Under the pieces are notes generated by a model. It had not been told where the DNA came from, made no database searches, and saw only the letters and a program-made list of their open reading frames with translations. Shown piece after piece: positions 5,383 through 5,472 of a DNA stretch of 5,472 bases. The first letter of the stretch is position 1. The number at the start of each line of letters is the position of its first letter. Source of the DNA: DASUXY01 sp035301985 (GTDB lineage Bacteria; Bacillota; Bacilli; Bacillales; Amphibacillaceae); contig DATGTE010000034.1 of the NCBI GenBank assembly GCA_035301985.1, forward strand, positions 1 to 5,472, read 5' to 3'. A program made the translations under genes and the position numbers.

Positions 5383-5427
5383 AGAATCATAAATTAAATA
5401 TGTAAAAGTTTGAAGGAGGATATTTAT

Positions 5428-5472
5428 ATGGTTTTTGTACCGACAGTTATTGAACAAACAAACCGCGGTGAA
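5428..5472 (+). CDS. Second ClpP homologue, N-terminal 15 residues (runs off the window)
   Basis: An ATG at 5428, 8 bases after AGGAGG (5414-5419), opens a frame reading MVFVPTVIEQTNRGE, open to the window end. Residues 5-15 are identical to the ClpP encoded at 4182-4766, and this PTVIEQTNRGE string is the ClpP N-terminal signature. Residues 2-4 differ: VFV instead of QLI in the axial gating region. Eight of the eleven shared codons differ at the third base, so the copy is not a recent duplicate. Its promoter carries a CtsR box. The catalytic residues lie outside the window, so whether it is full-length and active cannot be seen. It would most simply be a paralogous proteolytic subunit forming its own or mixed ClpP rings. 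Confidence 0.85.
   Translation, partial: MVFVPTVIEQTNRGE

Larger units (their letters stand above)
5115..5427. other. Non-coding stretch between tRNA-Arg and the second clpP
   Basis: This 313-base AT-rich stretch holds no credible gene. From left to right it contains an unexplained 94-base trailer after the tRNA, a terminator hairpin (5209-5247), a weak sigma-B-like match (5266-5292), a CAAACAATA inverted repeat (5321-5356), the CtsR box with overlapping sigma-A promoter (5353-5382) and the ribosome site AAGGAGGA (5413-5420). No insertion-sequence ends or copy of the tRNA 3' end were seen. Confidence 0.7.

Noticed and set aside
5428..5472. The second clpP start as an assembly echo of the first
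   Set aside because: Third-base differences in 8 of 11 shared codons and three changed residues rule out a copied or misjoined read of the same gene.

Overview
The window looks like a chromosomal core region of a low-GC, Gram-positive, Bacillaceae-type bacterium. The evidence is the gene order nahA(yvcI)-rapZ(yvcJ)-glmR(yvcK)-whiA(yvcL)-crh, followed by clpP and a tRNA-Arg, together with strong AGGAGG-type ribosome binding sites, CtsR operators and sigma-A promoters. Crh and CtsR are typical of Bacillus relatives. The sequence alone does not allow a genus call.

Layout: bases 1-30 hold the terminator of an unseen upstream gene. A candidate sigma-A promoter near 130-158 precedes a five-gene plus-strand operon (245-4040): nahA (Nudix alarmone hydrolase), rapZ (P-loop nucleotide-binding protein), glmR (regulator of carbon flow into cell-wall precursors), whiA (LAGLIDADG-like/HTH DNA-binding protein) and crh (HPr-like carbon catabolite co-regulator, read from a TTG start). 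The first four genes are closely spaced. Crh sits behind an unusually long 175-bp gap holding a cre-like site, a weak candidate promoter and an inverted repeat. A long bidirectional hairpin (4095-4150) ends this operon and also ends the convergent minus-strand clpP (4182-4766).

The rest (4767-5472) is control DNA around a tRNA-Arg(CCG) gene (5041-5114) with its own promoter and terminator. At the right edge a second clpP begins on the plus strand (start 5428, 15 codons visible). Both clpP copies, on either side of the tRNA and pointing away from each other, have nearly the same control block: a sigma-A promoter whose -35 lies inside a 17-bp CtsR box, with a 17-bp spacer and a TATGAT -10. The coding starts are diverged at synonymous sites, so this is not a fresh duplication.

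How the genes fit together: the operon joins nucleotide alarmone turnover (NahA), amino-sugar and central-carbon balancing (RapZ, GlmR), division and chromosome control (WhiA) and catabolite repression (Crh). The flanking clpP genes encode the core of the Clp protease, apparently under heat-shock (CtsR) control. I saw no phage, CRISPR or insertion-sequence signal. The most notable item is the paired, CtsR-controlled clpP arrangement.
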